Assembly: GCF_013415115.1 (NCBI RefSeq)
Contig: NZ_JACCDD010000009.1
Location: 85,887-149,886 of the forward strand
DNA: 64,000 nucleotides
Direction: 5' to 3'
Source of the DNA: Vreelandella zhaodongensis
GTDB lineage: Bacteria; Pseudomonadota; Gammaproteobacteria; Pseudomonadales; Halomonadaceae
Made by a program: the position numbers and the translations under genes. Numbering within the stretch: position 1 is the stretch's first letter; every line of letters starts with the position of its first letter. Below are positions 63,990 through 64,000 of the stretch, piece after piece. The notes under the pieces are model-generated. The model made no database searches, had not been told where the DNA came from, and saw nothing but the letters and a program-made list of their open reading frames with translations.

Positions 63990-64000
63990 AAAAAGCAAAA

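Overview
The window looks like a chromosomal segment of a moderately halophilic gammaproteobacterium of the Halomonadaceae, most likely Halomonas or Vreelandella. This is inferred from gene content, not from a marker gene: a BCCT compatible-solute carrier, a FabY-type 3-ketoacyl-ACP synthase, TRAP and Fe3+ uptake systems, gammaproteobacterial pairs (mutY/yggX, polA/thrB, hisBHAF), and middling base composition. No insertion sequence, prophage, CRISPR array or rRNA operon was seen. Coding density is high and most of the segment is core or common accessory genome.

Layout. 1-5 kb: a truncated UMF1-type MFS carrier, a BCCT transporter with a tiny membrane protein 8 bases behind it, a small one-helix protein, and an AEC carrier. 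5-11 kb (minus): glnE, dgkA, dacB, an SMR carrier and a TrmB-like methyltransferase. 11-18 kb (plus): fabY-coaD-ferredoxin-MATE, then an AtoE-type carrier, an acyl-CoA thioesterase and a voltage-sensor-like membrane protein. 18-24 kb: a MocR regulator divergent from a LysE exporter with a palindrome between them, an I78 inhibitor, an entericidin-like lipopeptide, a HIT protein, and a four-gene lipoprotein/lipoprotein/DUF1007/NiCoT metal operon. 24-30 kb: glycerate kinase, dps, pepD, tmcA. 30-33.3 kb: a complete TRAP operon. 33.5-37.6 kb: an Fe3+ ABC system split into three transcription units with two Fur-box-like sites. 37.7-43.5 kb: polA, thrB, speA. 43.6-48.2 kb: an acylpyruvate-hydrolase-like gene, then a phosphopantetheinyl transferase facing a single-module adenylation-carrier-reductase enzyme. 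48.5-48.9 kb: a Phe-Gln-Thr tRNA operon with recognisable promoter and terminator. 49-53.4 kb: yggX, mutY, asmA, panZ-like. 53.6-57 kb: hisBHAF and an outer-membrane-like gene. 57-62 kb: DUF416 (yjaG), an amidotransferase-fold protein lacking its catalytic cysteine, selU-selD, radA. 62-64 kb: an NlpE-like lipoprotein, hisC, two tandem terminators and a run of five hairpins reaching nearly to the window edge.

How the parts relate. The stand-alone A-PCP-R enzyme and its neighbouring carrier-activating transferase form a minimal, apparently self-sufficient route from an amino (or other carboxylic) acid to an aldehyde or alcohol. They sit beside a tRNA array and are the best candidate here for an undescribed small-molecule system. 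The metal operon (His-rich NiCoT permease, DUF1007 periplasmic partner, two lipoproteins; three adjacent ATGA/GTGA start-stop overlaps or near-overlaps) and the MocR/LysE pair are the next most coherent local systems. Other genes serve nitrogen control (glnE), fatty-acid initiation (fabY), CoA (coaD, panZ-like), histidine (hisBHAF, hisC), threonine (thrB), polyamines (speA), selenouridine tRNA modification (selD, selU), DNA repair (mutY, radA, polA) and iron or oxidative stress (yggX, dps, fbp).
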